Of a DNA stretch of 64,000 bases, positions 43,973 through 52,755 are shown piece after piece. Within the stretch, counting starts at the first letter, position 1; each line of letters begins with the position of its first letter. The position numbers and the translations under genes are program-made. Origin of the DNA: Lachnospiraceae bacterium (GTDB taxonomy: Bacteria > Bacillota > Clostridia > Lachnospirales > Lachnospiraceae). Below the pieces are notes generated by a model that did no database searches, had not been told where the DNA came from, and saw only the letters and a program-made list of their open reading frames with translations. The stretch is taken from assembly GCA_015056795.1 (NCBI GenBank), contig SVFO01000006.1, positions 73,658 to 137,657 of the forward strand. Direction: 5' to 3'.

Positions 43973-44049
43973 ATAGAAAGGGATCATACAAAAATCAGTT
44001 GAGATCGGAGACGTCTATGAGATAGAGTTGGTGAAGGGAGAAAAGTCGG

Positions 44050-45771
44050 ATGAATCTTAAAAAAGGTTTTTGCGAACAAAAATTCAGCTCCATGTTGATA
44101 TCTGGGACATTCACCAAGGCAGTCATGTATCTGATGCTACTCAGCGATAGTATCATTGCAGGTTATTTTATTGGTTCGTCAGGTGTTGCAGGAATCAACG
44201 CGATCACACCAGTGACAGCCATTGTTACCTTCTTTGGCGATCTGGTTTCCACAGGCGTCGGGATCGTATTTGCGCGAGAGACCGGAGCCATGAGGAAGGA
44301 TCGGGCGGATGAGATTTATGGACAGGGACTCATCATCAGTATTGGAATGGGGCTGCTCTCAGCACTTTTGATCTTTGTGTTCAGAGACATGTATTTTGCC
44401 GTGAGTGGTGTTTCGGGTGACATTTTGAAAAATGCGCTCGAATACTATCGTTTTGTTCCCATCAACGCATTTCTGACTATCGTGATATTCTATCTTGAGC
44501 AGATGGTCTACAGCGATGGAGATGAGCTCTGCAACAATATCTGTTATGGCTTCCAGATCGGCGGGAATGTCATTCTCTCCATCATATTGACAAGGTTTCT
44601 TGGAATGACTGGCATCATCCTCGGTTCTGTGATCGGAAACACGCTCGGGACTCTTGTTTGTTGCTGGCACTACTTCAGAAAAGGAAATACGCTTCACTTT
44701 GTATGGCACCTCTCTTTAAGGGATTTTCTGTTGACTTCACGCTATAGTATCGTGGATTCTTCCGTATATATCTGTTGGGGCCTGATGGATTATGTGATGA
44801 TGAGCCATGTATCAGGACGTTATGGGGAGAACGGCTTGATTACGCTGGCCGTGGTGGTCAGTCTGATCGAGTTTGGCGTCGTGATGGATGGCGTGGGTAT
44901 GGCCATGCAGCCTCTGGTAGGAACCTATTTTGGAGAGAGAAATCCCAAGCTGATAAAGAGAGTTATGAAATCCGGCATCAAGGCGGCGATCCTGGAAGGA
45001 GGAGTGGCGACTCTGTTCATACTGATCTTTGCAAGGCAGTTTTGCGCTCTGTTCGGGATCACTGACGGGGCAGCTCTTTCGCCATCGATCACTGCGATCA
45101 GGATCGTATCCCTTGGATTTGTTTTTTGCAGCATGGTGTCTCTTACCACCTCTTATTATATGCTGATCGACCATATTGGGATGGCAACCGCGATTGCTTG
45201 CCTTCAGAACGGTTTGCTCTATATTGTGTTGCCCATGGCAGGTTCCCTGCTTTTCGGCTTCAACGGAATGTGGGCAGGCTTTGTCGTTGCGCCGGCTTTG
45301 GCCATTACCACGGCGATGCTCTTTGTATTCCTGAGGTTTGGAAGGGAGAATTTCCCCTTCCTGCTGAAGCAGATGGAATCGGACATTGTGGTCATGGACG
45401 GCACGCTTACGCAGGAAACGGCGGTTGAGCTTTCGAAAGAAGTAAACAGTAGCCTGCTTGCCCGTCAATATTCGAAGGAAGAAGCCAACCGTGCGGCTCT
45501 GTTTGTCGAAGAAATGGGACTGACCATTCTCGATAGGAACAGTAACGCAAAGAAACCTATTTTGATGGAGCTCTCGCTTTTCTATGAAGAGGATTCTGTC
45601 CTTATCATAATGCGGGATTCAGGAAAGCTGTTTGACCTGACGGATCCTGACTCCCCGATTAAGGGACTGAGTGGATTTGTATTAAGCGGTTTGATGGCAT
45701 CGCACAAGGAAAAGGCATATCTTGTTACCACGGGCTATAACAGAAATATGATTCGTTTTTCGAAAATATAA
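44050..45771 (+). CDS. MATE-family transporter with C-terminal RsbW/GHKL-like domain
   Basis: Polytopic protein of 573 residues. Residues 1-435 form a MATE drug/sodium or proton antiporter with twelve hydrophobic segments (MYLMLLSDSIIAGYFIGSSG at the start, then MVSLTTSYYMLIDHIG). Residues 445-573 resemble an anti-sigma/GHKL ATPase: LSKEVNSSLLARQYSKEEAN, then ALFVEEMGLTILDRN (N box), VLIIMRDSGKLFDLTD (G1 box) and GYNRNMIRFSK at the end. Ordinary MATE proteins stop near residue 450. It starts after GAAGGGAGAAAAGTCGG, 77 bases behind the ATPase. What it exports is unknown; the added domain could sense nucleotide or bind a partner. Confidence 0.85.
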   Translation: MNLKKGFCEQKFSSMLISGTFTKAVMYLMLLSDSIIAGYFIGSSGVAGINAITPVTAIVTFFGDLVSTGVGIVFARETGAMRKDRADEIYGQGLIISIGMGLLSALLIFVFRDMYFAVSGVSGDILKNALEYYRFVPINAFLTIVIFYLEQMVYSDGDELCNNICYGFQIGGNVILSIILTRFLGMTGIILGSVIGNTLGTLVCCWHYFRKGNTLHFVWHLSLRDFLLTSRYSIVDSSVYICWGLMDYVMMSHVSGRYGENGLITLAVVVSLIEFGVVMDGVGMAMQPLVGTYFGERNPKLIKRVMKSGIKAAILEGGVATLFILIFARQFCALFGITDGAALSPSITAIRIVSLGFVFCSMVSLTTSYYMLIDHIGMATAIACLQNGLLYIVLPMAGSLLFGFNGMWAGFVVAPALAITTAMLFVFLRFGRENFPFLLKQMESDIVVMDGTLTQETAVELSKEVNSSLLARQYSKEEANRAALFVEEMGLTILDRNSNAKKPILMELSLFYEEDSVLIIMRDSGKLFDLTDPDSPIKGLSGFVLSGLMASHKEKAYLVTTGYNRNMIRFSKI

Positions 45772-45794
45772 ATGGTGACGGAGAAAGGATGTAA

Positions 45795-45963
45795 ATGAAT
45801 GTATATGACTTTGACGGAACGATAATTCGCGCGTCAGGTTGTCAAGGTTACGCATGTCTACACTCCAAACCCTGATCATAAAGACATCTATGCGCGCAAC
45901 TACAGGGTGTTTCAAAAGCTCTACAAATCGAATGCCGCAAATTTTAGAGCGTTAAACAATTGA
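45795..45963 (+). pseudogene. Chimeric scar: start of HAD phosphatase joined to end of FGGY sugar kinase
   Basis: ATG 45795 after GAGAAAGGATGTAA opens MNVYDFDGTIIRAS, the typical first strand of a HAD phosphatase (DxDGT). After about 14 residues the likeness ends. In another frame, up to TGA 45961-45963, the DNA reads VVKVTHVYTPNPDHKDIYAR and YRVFQKLYKSN, the usual end of xylulokinase-like FGGY kinases. The joint lies near 45838. Both genes have lost nearly everything. The rest of the gap to 46275 holds only the terminator at 46076. Confidence 0.6.
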
Positions 45964-46075
45964 AAATGGCAGTACATACTGCTGTTGATTGATGAGATTG
46001 AAAGACTAAGATGCCAAAGCCAACAGGCAAAGATGTGGTTGGTACATTTTCCTATACAATGAAGGATCAGCCAGA

Positions 46076-46121
46076 AAAATCCTGCGACTCTCTTGTAAAA
46101 TAAGGGTTCGCAGGATTTTTT
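46076..46121 (+). terminator. Rho-independent terminator
   Basis: AAAATCCTGCGA (46076-46087) pairs perfectly with TCGCAGGATTTT (46108-46119), with six T at the end. It separates the pseudogene region from the sugar importer. Confidence 0.85.
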
Positions 46122-46275
46122 ATGCCTTCGTGACGAGGCATTGACCCAGGTTTTCATTTGTGATATGTTTTTGATAGTGCGTTGTGATAAGGGCCGCCAA
46201 AGGACTAACGTCATTAAGTTAAAGATTTGGCAAAAGGAAGGCCGTATAGAAAGACAGGAAAGAGCGAGGAAGCTT

Positions 46276-47370
46276 ATGAAGGTACAATTAGAGAATCTGA
46301 CAAAAATTTTTCCCAATCGAAATAAAAAAGTAGGTGGGGACGTCATAGCGGTAGATCACTTTAGCTTTGAGGTGCCAGATGGCGAATTGGTAGGTCTGCT
46401 GGGTCCCTCTGGCTGTGGAAAGAGCACGGCTCTGTTTTTGATCTGCGGATTGCAAAAGCCCACGGAGGGAAAAATTTTCTTTGGCGACCTTGACGTGACA
46501 AAGCTTCCTCCCGAAGAGCGCGGCGTCGGCGTCGTTTTCCAAAACTACGCATTATACCCGCATCTTTCGGTTCTCCAAAATATCACCTTCCCGCTGGAAA
46601 ACCTGAAGGGAGAGGAAAAGCTCACAAAAGAGCAGATGAAGGAAAAGGCATATGAGGCTGCAAAGCTAGTACAGATTGAGGAATTAATGGAGAGAAAGCC
46701 GAGTGAGCTCTCTGGCGGTCAGCAGCAGAGAGTGGCGATCGCAAGGGCACTTGTCAAGCGCCCGAAGGTTCTTCTTTTGGACGAACCGTTGTCCAACCTG
46801 GATGCGAGACTTCGCTTGCAGACAAGGGAGGAGATTCGCAGAATTCAACAGGAGACGGGGATCACGACGATCTTCGTCACGCATGACCAGGAGGAGGCCA
46901 TGAGCATCACAGATCGCATCGTGGTCATGAAGAACGGAAGGGTTCATCAGATCGGTAAGCCACAGGAAGTGTATGATGATCCCGTGGATCTGTTTGTTGC
47001 GAAGTTTTTGGGCACACCGCCCATCAATGTGTTTGATGGCAGGGTGCAGGCTGGAAAGCTGTGCATTGGCGGAGAAGAAGTACTGGATGTTCCAGGCGTT
47101 TCTGATCAGGAGCTGACGGTTGCCATTCGTCCGGAAGGATTTCTTTTGGATGAAAAGGGTTCTTTTTCCTGTCAGCTTTCCAGAGTGGAAGTGATGGGAC
47201 GCGACGTCTCCGTAATCTCCACCCATGAGTGCTGTCAGGGCGGAACTGTCCGGTCCATCATTCAGGCGGAGAATAAGGTGGACCTTGCGAAGAAGCAGGT
47301 GCGTTTTACCCTGAAAAAGGCGAAGGTTCTTTTGTTCCAAAAGGATACGGGAGAAAGGATCCGCTTCTAG
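46276..47370 (+). CDS. Sugar ABC transporter ATP-binding protein (MsmX/UgpC type)
   Basis: Cytoplasmic ATPase of 364 residues for carbohydrate importers. ATG 46276 follows GAGCGAGGAAGCTT; an in-frame ATG at 46141 would add 45 unrelated residues. Walker A is GPSGCGKST, the signature LSGGQQQR, Walker B VLLLDEPLSNLD, and the switch histidine is in FVTHDQEEA. A TOBE-type regulatory domain covers about residues 240-364 (VFDGRVQAGKL, then AIRPEGFLL). It heads the permease and binding-protein genes that follow. It is the only sugar-type importer ATPase in the window, so it might also serve the importers at 7137-8973 and 14081-15986, as MsmX does for several importers in Bacilli. Confidence 0.93.
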   Translation: MKVQLENLTKIFPNRNKKVGGDVIAVDHFSFEVPDGELVGLLGPSGCGKSTALFLICGLQKPTEGKIFFGDLDVTKLPPEERGVGVVFQNYALYPHLSVLQNITFPLENLKGEEKLTKEQMKEKAYEAAKLVQIEELMERKPSELSGGQQQRVAIARALVKRPKVLLLDEPLSNLDARLRLQTREEIRRIQQETGITTIFVTHDQEEAMSITDRIVVMKNGRVHQIGKPQEVYDDPVDLFVAKFLGTPPINVFDGRVQAGKLCIGGEEVLDVPGVSDQELTVAIRPEGFLLDEKGSFSCQLSRVEVMGRDVSVISTHECCQGGTVRSIIQAENKVDLAKKQVRFTLKKAKVLLFQKDTGERIRF

Positions 47371-47397
47371 AAAAGGGAAGCACTGGAGGAAATGATC

Positions 47398-48288
47398 ATG
47401 GAAAAGAATCAATATAAGGGTTGGCTGTACCTTTTGCCGGCCGCCCTGTTTCTGGCAGCGTTTCTTGTGTATCCGCTGGTGGACGTGTTTGTGTACTCGA
47501 TGGAGGAGGGCTACAATTTTGCCTCCCAGACGAGCTTTGGCGTGGGAACCTATAACTTTTCATATGTGCTGCATGATCCCTATTTTTTACAGGCCGTGAA
47601 GAATACGTTTACCATGGTAATCATTACGGTTCCACTCTCCACGGGCATAGCCCTCTTGATTTCCGTGGGATTAAGTTCGATTACGCCGCTCAAGAAGCTC
47701 TTTCAGACGATTTATTTTCTGCCCTACGTAACCAATACTTTAGCGGTCGGCCTGGTTTTTATGGTGCTTTTCAAAAAGACGGCCTATTCCGACGGCTTGG
47801 TAAATCTTCTGATCAACTGGTTTGGCGGAGAATCCGTGGACTTTATTGACGGACCGCATGCCGCCAAAATGTTTGTGATGTGCCTTTATGTTATCTGGGT
47901 TGTCATGCCCTTTAAGATCTTGCTTTTGACGAGTGCGATCGCTTCGGTCAATCCGAATTATTATAATGCGGCAAGAGTGGACGGAACCTCCTCGTTTCGC
48001 ATCTTTTACAAGATCACGCTTCCCATGATTTCGCCCACGCTGTTTTATCTGATTATCACGGGCTTTATCGGCGCCTTTAAGGAATACGGCAACGCCGTGG
48101 CGCTCTTTGGAACGGACTTAAATGCAGCGGAGATGAATACCATTGTAGGTTATGTATACGACATGCTCTACGGGGACAGTGGCGGCTATCCCTCCTACGC
48201 CTCCGCGGCGGCGATCATCCTGTTTTTCATTGTGCTGACGATCACCTACCTGAATCTGACGGTCAGCAAGAAGCACACGTATTACTAA
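47398..48288 (+). CDS. Sugar ABC transporter permease (MalF/UgpA type)
   Basis: Membrane subunit of 296 residues. ATG 47398 is chosen since GGAGGA (47385-47390) is well placed for it; ATG 47392 is too near. Six hydrophobic segments. The EAA loop is NAARVDGTSSFRIF then ITLPMISP; the first residue is Asn in place of Glu, which is common in this subfamily. It lies 27 bases after the ATPase gene and 10 before its partner. Confidence 0.92.
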   Translation: MEKNQYKGWLYLLPAALFLAAFLVYPLVDVFVYSMEEGYNFASQTSFGVGTYNFSYVLHDPYFLQAVKNTFTMVIITVPLSTGIALLISVGLSSITPLKKLFQTIYFLPYVTNTLAVGLVFMVLFKKTAYSDGLVNLLINWFGGESVDFIDGPHAAKMFVMCLYVIWVVMPFKILLLTSAIASVNPNYYNAARVDGTSSFRIFYKITLPMISPTLFYLIITGFIGAFKEYGNAVALFGTDLNAAEMNTIVGYVYDMLYGDSGGYPSYASAAAIILFFIVLTITYLNLTVSKKHTYY

Positions 48289-48298
48289 AGGAGCAAGT

Positions 48299-49177
48299 AT
48301 GGTACAGTCAGAAAACCTCGAACATCAAAGAACAAAAAAATTCCGTGCAGCCCTGATGGCAAAGAGGGGAATCACCTATGCGGGACTCGGTGTATGGGCG
48401 CTCATGGTGCTGTTTCCGTTTTATTGGATGCTCCTGACCTCCGTCAAGAGCTACGGCGAGTATAATGCAGAATATGTTCCAAAGTTCTATGCAGGATCTC
48501 CCACCCTGCAAAACTATTTGGATGCATTTAACAGCGTTCCATTGGGAAGGTATCTTTTGAATACCTTGCTCTTTACGGTAATCACAACGGCAATCATGCT
48601 AGCGGTGGTGACGCTTGCGGCATATGGCTTTGCAAGATTGTCCTTTCCTGGAAAGGATCTGGTATTCACCTGCTTTTTGGCGTTGATGATGATCCCGAAT
48701 GAGCTTGTGGTGATCACGAATTTTGTCACGATCACAAATTTTCACTTGAGAAATACCTATACTGGTCTGATTCTGCCGTCCGTCACCTCCGTATTTTATA
48801 TTTATTTGCTTAAGGAGAATTTTGCGCAGGTGCCGGATGCCTTATATTATGCGGCGAAGGTGGACGGAACCTCTGACCTTCGGTATCTTTGGAAGGTGAT
48901 GATCCCGATCTGTCGGCCGACCCTGATTACCGTTGGAATCCTGAAAGTCATTGAGTGTTGGAATTCTTATGTGTGGCCGAGGCTCATCACGGACGAGGAA
49001 GCTTATTTCCTAGTTTCAAACGGCATTCAGGAGATTCGGGAAAACGGCTTTGGACGAGAGAACGTTCCTGCCATGATGGCGGCGGTGGTCGTCATCTCCG
49101 TGCCGCTCGTGGTATTATTCTTGATCTTCCGTGAAAAGATCATGGAAGGCGTTTCAAGAGGAGGGACCAAGGGATGA
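48299..49177 (+). CDS. Carbohydrate ABC transporter permease (MalG/UgpE type)
   Basis: Partner permease of 292 residues, starting after AAAGGAGCAAGT. Six hydrophobic segments follow a cytoplasmic N-terminus of about 25 residues. The EAA loop is YAAKVDGTSDLRYLW then VMIPICRP, and GRENVPAMMAA near the end is typical of UgpE-like proteins. Its stop overlaps the binding-protein start by four bases (ATGA), so the two are translationally coupled. Confidence 0.92.
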   Translation: MVQSENLEHQRTKKFRAALMAKRGITYAGLGVWALMVLFPFYWMLLTSVKSYGEYNAEYVPKFYAGSPTLQNYLDAFNSVPLGRYLLNTLLFTVITTAIMLAVVTLAAYGFARLSFPGKDLVFTCFLALMMIPNELVVITNFVTITNFHLRNTYTGLILPSVTSVFYIYLLKENFAQVPDALYYAAKVDGTSDLRYLWKVMIPICRPTLITVGILKVIECWNSYVWPRLITDEEAYFLVSNGIQEIRENGFGRENVPAMMAAVVVISVPLVVLFLIFREKIMEGVSRGGTKG

Positions 49178-50805
49178 GCGCAAAGAGAAGCAGTGGGAAA
49201 AGGTGCGTTTTATTTCTGTGGGGGCTGTTCCTTTTTGGAATGCTTACCCTGGCAGGATGCCATGGCTCTAAGGGGAGAGCGGAATTTGAAGTGCCCCGGG
49301 AGCTGGACGAAAACCGCAGCTTTGAGATCATCTTTTGGGCAAAGAATGACACGAATAAACGGCAGACGGAGATCTATCAGAATGCTGCCGCAGACTTTGA
49401 AAAATACTATCCGAACATTCACGTTACCATTCGTCTTTACACGAATTATGGCGATATTTACAACGATGTCATCACAAACATTGCGACGGGGACGACGCCA
49501 AATGTCTGCATTACCTATCCCGATCATGTTGCAACCTATTTGACGGGAAGCAATACGGTGGTTCCTCTTGATTCGTTGTTTGCGGATTCACGCTATGGCT
49601 TGGGCGGAAGCAAGGTGGCGTTTGATTCCGTGAAGCAGGAAGAAATCGTACCACAGTTTTTGGAGGAGTGCACCCTTGGCGAGAATGTTTATGCCCTTCC
49701 ATTTATGAGATCTACGGAGGCCTGTTATGTCAACCAAACCTATCTGGAAAAGCTGGGGTATGAGCTTCCTGACGTTCTGACCTGGGACTTTATCTGGGAG
49801 GTTTCCGAGGCCGCCATGAAAAAGGATACCGACGGAACCTTCTTAGTGAATGGTCAGAACGTGATGATTCCGTTTATTTACAAATCCACGGACAACATGA
49901 TGATCCAAATGCTTCGTCAAAAGGAGTATGGGTATTCAAATGAGAACGGGGAGATTATGATGTTTAGCGATGAGACGGCGGAGCTGATCAAAACCATCGC
50001 CGAGCATGGTAAGACAAAGTCGTTTTCCACCTTTAAGATTTCAGGCTATCCGGCGAATTTCCTGAATGCAGGTCAATGCATTTTTGCAGTGGATTCCACG
50101 GCTGGAGCCACTTGGATGGGATCGCAGGCGCCCTTGATGGACATCAGTGCCGATAAGGTCGTGCCGTTTACGACGGCTGTCAGAATGGTGCCGCAGTTTG
50201 ATCCAGGGCATCCGCAGATGATCTCGCAGGGACCCTCCGTCTGCGTCTTTAACAAGGAGGATCCGCAGGAAGTGCTTGCTGCGTGGCTGTTTGCACAGTA
50301 TCTGTTGACGGATGACGTACAGATCGCATATTCCAAAACGGAAGGGTATGTTCCAGTGACGACAAAGGCACGCAATACGCCTGAGTATCAGGAATACCTT
50401 GCAGCGGAGGGAATGGATAACATAGAGCATTATGAGATTAAGATCAAGGCCAGCAAGCTTCTATTAAACAATGTGGATCATACCTTCGTGACCCCCGTAT
50501 TTAATGGTTCTACGTCGCTTCGAGATGCCGCAGGACAGCTGATTGAGAATTCCGTGAAGTCCGTCAGGAGAAAGCAGGTTGTGGATGACGCATATGTTCA
50601 AAAGCTATATCAGGAAGTGATCAGCCTGTATCGATTGGATCAGCTCGGCGGAAGTTCGGAGGGAAAAAGGGACCTTGGCCCCTTGCCAATGACAGCGAAG
50701 CTTTTGCTTGGCGGCTTACTGGCAGTTTGGGGCTGTATCATCGCGATGTCCCTGATCCAATTCGTGCGTAAGCGGCGAAAAGAGGAACAAAAATCGGTAA
50801 AATAG
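49174..50805 (+). CDS. Sugar-binding lipoprotein with extra C-terminal transmembrane helix
   Basis: Solute-binding protein family 1 (UgpB/MalE type) of 543 residues. The signal peptide ends in lipobox LAGC (Cys29). The binding fold has FEIIFWAKNDTN near the start, NVCITYPDHVATYL and YALPFMRSTEACYVN in the middle. Unusually, residues of about 503-525 form a hydrophobic helix (KLLLGGLLAVWGCIIAM) followed by a basic tail RKRRKEEQK, so it is tethered at both ends, or anchored by the C-terminus. Most binding lipoproteins stop before this. The gene closes the operon; the terminator is not obvious. Confidence 0.88.
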   Translation: MSAKRSSGKRCVLFLWGLFLFGMLTLAGCHGSKGRAEFEVPRELDENRSFEIIFWAKNDTNKRQTEIYQNAAADFEKYYPNIHVTIRLYTNYGDIYNDVITNIATGTTPNVCITYPDHVATYLTGSNTVVPLDSLFADSRYGLGGSKVAFDSVKQEEIVPQFLEECTLGENVYALPFMRSTEACYVNQTYLEKLGYELPDVLTWDFIWEVSEAAMKKDTDGTFLVNGQNVMIPFIYKSTDNMMIQMLRQKEYGYSNENGEIMMFSDETAELIKTIAEHGKTKSFSTFKISGYPANFLNAGQCIFAVDSTAGATWMGSQAPLMDISADKVVPFTTAVRMVPQFDPGHPQMISQGPSVCVFNKEDPQEVLAAWLFAQYLLTDDVQIAYSKTEGYVPVTTKARNTPEYQEYLAAEGMDNIEHYEIKIKASKLLLNNVDHTFVTPVFNGSTSLRDAAGQLIENSVKSVRRKQVVDDAYVQKLYQEVISLYRLDQLGGSSEGKRDLGPLPMTAKLLLGGLLAVWGCIIAMSLIQFVRKRRKEEQKSVK

Positions 50806-50968
50806 ATAGCAAAATCTGAAAGAATTATGGAATGTGTTCAAAAACTAAGGTGTAGTCATGTCAAATTTATACAGATATGAGATTGTGTTCTTATCCGATG
50901 CCCTGTAAGATAACATAGAATCAAGTTTTACATGGTCCCGACATTTGGGTACCAGAAAGGGAGAAAAA

Positions 50969-51808
50969 ATGAAAAAGAAAATTTTGGCAGTATTGGTTGC
51001 AACGACCATGTCCTTCGCATTGGTTGCATGTAACAACGGAACTCAGGAAAACACACAGGAGAGCAGCGCAGAGGTAAGCCAGTCCGCTGAGACTACGGAG
51101 AGCTCCAGTGAGGAGAGTACGGAAGTACAGGGCACGGAAGAGAGCTCCGTGGAGGAAAGCACGGAAGAAGCTGGCAATCAGGACGCGCAGGCAGTTATGA
51201 CCTATGCTGAGTATGTTGCAGCTGAAGTAGACGAGCCCGTTGTGATCGAAGCGTATGTTCAGGCAAATCAGAGCTGGTGGGATGGAAAGCTCACTGTTTA
51301 CACGCAGGATAAGGATGGCGCATATTTCCTTTACAACATGGCTTGCGCTTCTCAGGAGGATGCAGATAAGCTGGTACCTGGTACCAAGATCCGCGTATCT
51401 GGTTTTAAGTCTGTTTGGGAAGGTGAGGTAGAGATCGTTGACGCTACCTACGAGATCGTTGCAGGTGACACCTATGTGGCTGAGCCCGTTGACGTAACTG
51501 CACTTCTTGGAACGGCTGAGCTGATCAACAAGCAGAACCAGCTGGTAGCCTTTAAGGGCATGACCGTGGAGAGCGAGGCTCTTTACAAGTGGGATGGTTC
51601 TGGTCAAGAGGGAGACGATCTGTACTTCAACGTATCCGTGAACGGAAATACCTATACCTTCACCGTTGAGTCCTATCTTTGCGGCGCAGATACCGAGGTT
51701 TACAAGGCAGTAAAAGCACTGAAGGTTGGCGACGTCGTTGATCTGGAGGGCTTCCTTTACTGGTATCAGGGCGTAAATCCTCATATTATCGCAGCAAATG
51801 TTCAATAA
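50969..51808 (+). CDS. Lipoprotein with OB-fold-like domain
   Basis: Exported lipoprotein of 279 residues. ATG 50969 follows AAAGGGAGAAAAA and starts a signal peptide with lipobox LVAC; an in-frame ATG at 50945 lies before the site. A Ser/Glu-rich linker covers residues 25-75. The rest is beta-rich, with two similar halves: VVIEAYVQANQSWWDGKLTV then LVPGTKIRVSGFKSVWEGEVE, and later LVAFKGMTVES, then LKVGDVVDLEGFLYWYQGVN, as in OB-fold modules of the nucleic-acid or ligand-binding type. Exact family not recognised. It is a single-gene unit with terminator. Confidence 0.75.
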   Translation: MKKKILAVLVATTMSFALVACNNGTQENTQESSAEVSQSAETTESSSEESTEVQGTEESSVEESTEEAGNQDAQAVMTYAEYVAAEVDEPVVIEAYVQANQSWWDGKLTVYTQDKDGAYFLYNMACASQEDADKLVPGTKIRVSGFKSVWEGEVEIVDATYEIVAGDTYVAEPVDVTALLGTAELINKQNQLVAFKGMTVESEALYKWDGSGQEGDDLYFNVSVNGNTYTFTVESYLCGADTEVYKAVKALKVGDVVDLEGFLYWYQGVNPHIIAANVQ

Positions 51809-51836
51809 GGCGAAGACAGTTTTCTACATAAGTCAT

Positions 51837-51867
51837 AAAGCCGTGGCATTCGTGCCGCGGCTTTTTT
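51837..51867 (+). terminator. Rho-independent terminator
   Basis: AAGCCGTGGCA (51838-51848) pairs with TGCCGCGGCTT (51853-51863; one G-T pair), followed by TTTT. It lies 30 bases after the lipoprotein gene. Confidence 0.88.
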
Positions 51868-51983
51868 GCTTGACCGCATGTTTCTGTTGCCTCATAATAG
51901 ATTTCAGGTTAGCGGAAGATAGGAAAGGGAAAAGACGCGCGGTTGGAAATTTACCAATTACGCGTCTTTGCTTATAGGCAAAT

Positions 51984-52592
51984 TCATTGATACAGCACGG
52001 GAGAATTTGTAGACTTACGGAAAAGATGGATTCTCCATCGACAGTATAAGTCATGTGTTCGATACATGATCCAATAACAGTACAGATTGTCCGCGCAAGT
52101 GATCGTGAATAGTATCACTGCAATGGGACCGAGTAATGCATCCGGCAAGAGAGAAAGCAAATTCATAATCGGAGTAAAGCAGTGATTCATAAAAAAGTAG
52201 ATGATACAGGCAAATCCCAGACTTGTAGGCAGGGAAGTATATCTTGTCATATGGAAAGGAATCCAGCTGTAGTCCCAGTAGATAATGCCTACAAATTTTT
52301 CGGTAAAGATTCCCAGCAGAAGCTCGCCGATGCTCACGGTAAGGAAGGCAAGCAAAAAATAAACGACGGAATTGAACAGTTGATTTTCTGAAAGCGTAAA
52401 GCGCGTTTCCGTAGGAAAACCAAATAAAAGATAAAAACAAATAACAAACACTCCATAGCCAGGAAGGGTAGGTAGTCCCATATTACGATTATCAATATAT
52501 CCTTTTGTGAAAGCCAGCCATATATTTTCCGTAATAAAACCGATGAAAGAGATTATTACAGATAAAAGCATTAGTCTAAAGATACTTTGCAT
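51984..52592 (-). CDS. Putative ABC-transporter type IV (CmpB-like) membrane protein
   Basis: Membrane protein of 202 residues on the minus strand with a GTGAGGTGAGACA site. Five hydrophobic segments. ENIWLAFTKGYIDNRNMGLP with LPGYG near residue 25-46 and GIIYWDYSWIPFHMTRY near 105 match the CmpB/type IV putative ABC transporter family (PF06541), which has no proven transport role. The gene is divergent from the TetR gene at 52756, and a likely TetR operator covers its -35 region. The last 20 residues are polar and less typical, so the end may be altered. Confidence 0.75.
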   Translation of the reverse strand: MQSIFRLMLLSVIISFIGFITENIWLAFTKGYIDNRNMGLPTLPGYGVFVICFYLLFGFPTETRFTLSENQLFNSVVYFLLAFLTVSIGELLLGIFTEKFVGIIYWDYSWIPFHMTRYTSLPTSLGFACIIYFFMNHCFTPIMNLLSLLPDALLGPIAVILFTITCADNLYCYWIMYRTHDLYCRWRIHLFRKSTNSPVLYQ

Positions 52593-52632
52593 ACTTGTCT
52601 CACCTCACCCATCATGCTATAATTAATCTGAT

Positions 52633-52646
52633 GCTACAAGTGTAAC
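52633..52646. promoter_or_regulatory. TetR-type operator, first copy
   Basis: GCTACA-AG-TGTAAC is an inverted repeat with one mismatch. Its reverse complement shares 12 bases with the site at 53466. On the minus strand its TTACAC forms a -35 with TATAGC 18 bases on, so binding would block the CmpB-like gene. Another half site, GTTACA, lies at 52713-52718 before the TetR gene. Confidence 0.55.
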
Positions 52647-52755
52647 ACTGGGACGGGTGACATGCAATATGATGGGCTACGGACAAGACATAAGTCATTA
52701 CAATTGATGCGACGTTACAAAAATAGAGAATCTGTATGGATCGGAGGACGAGGAC

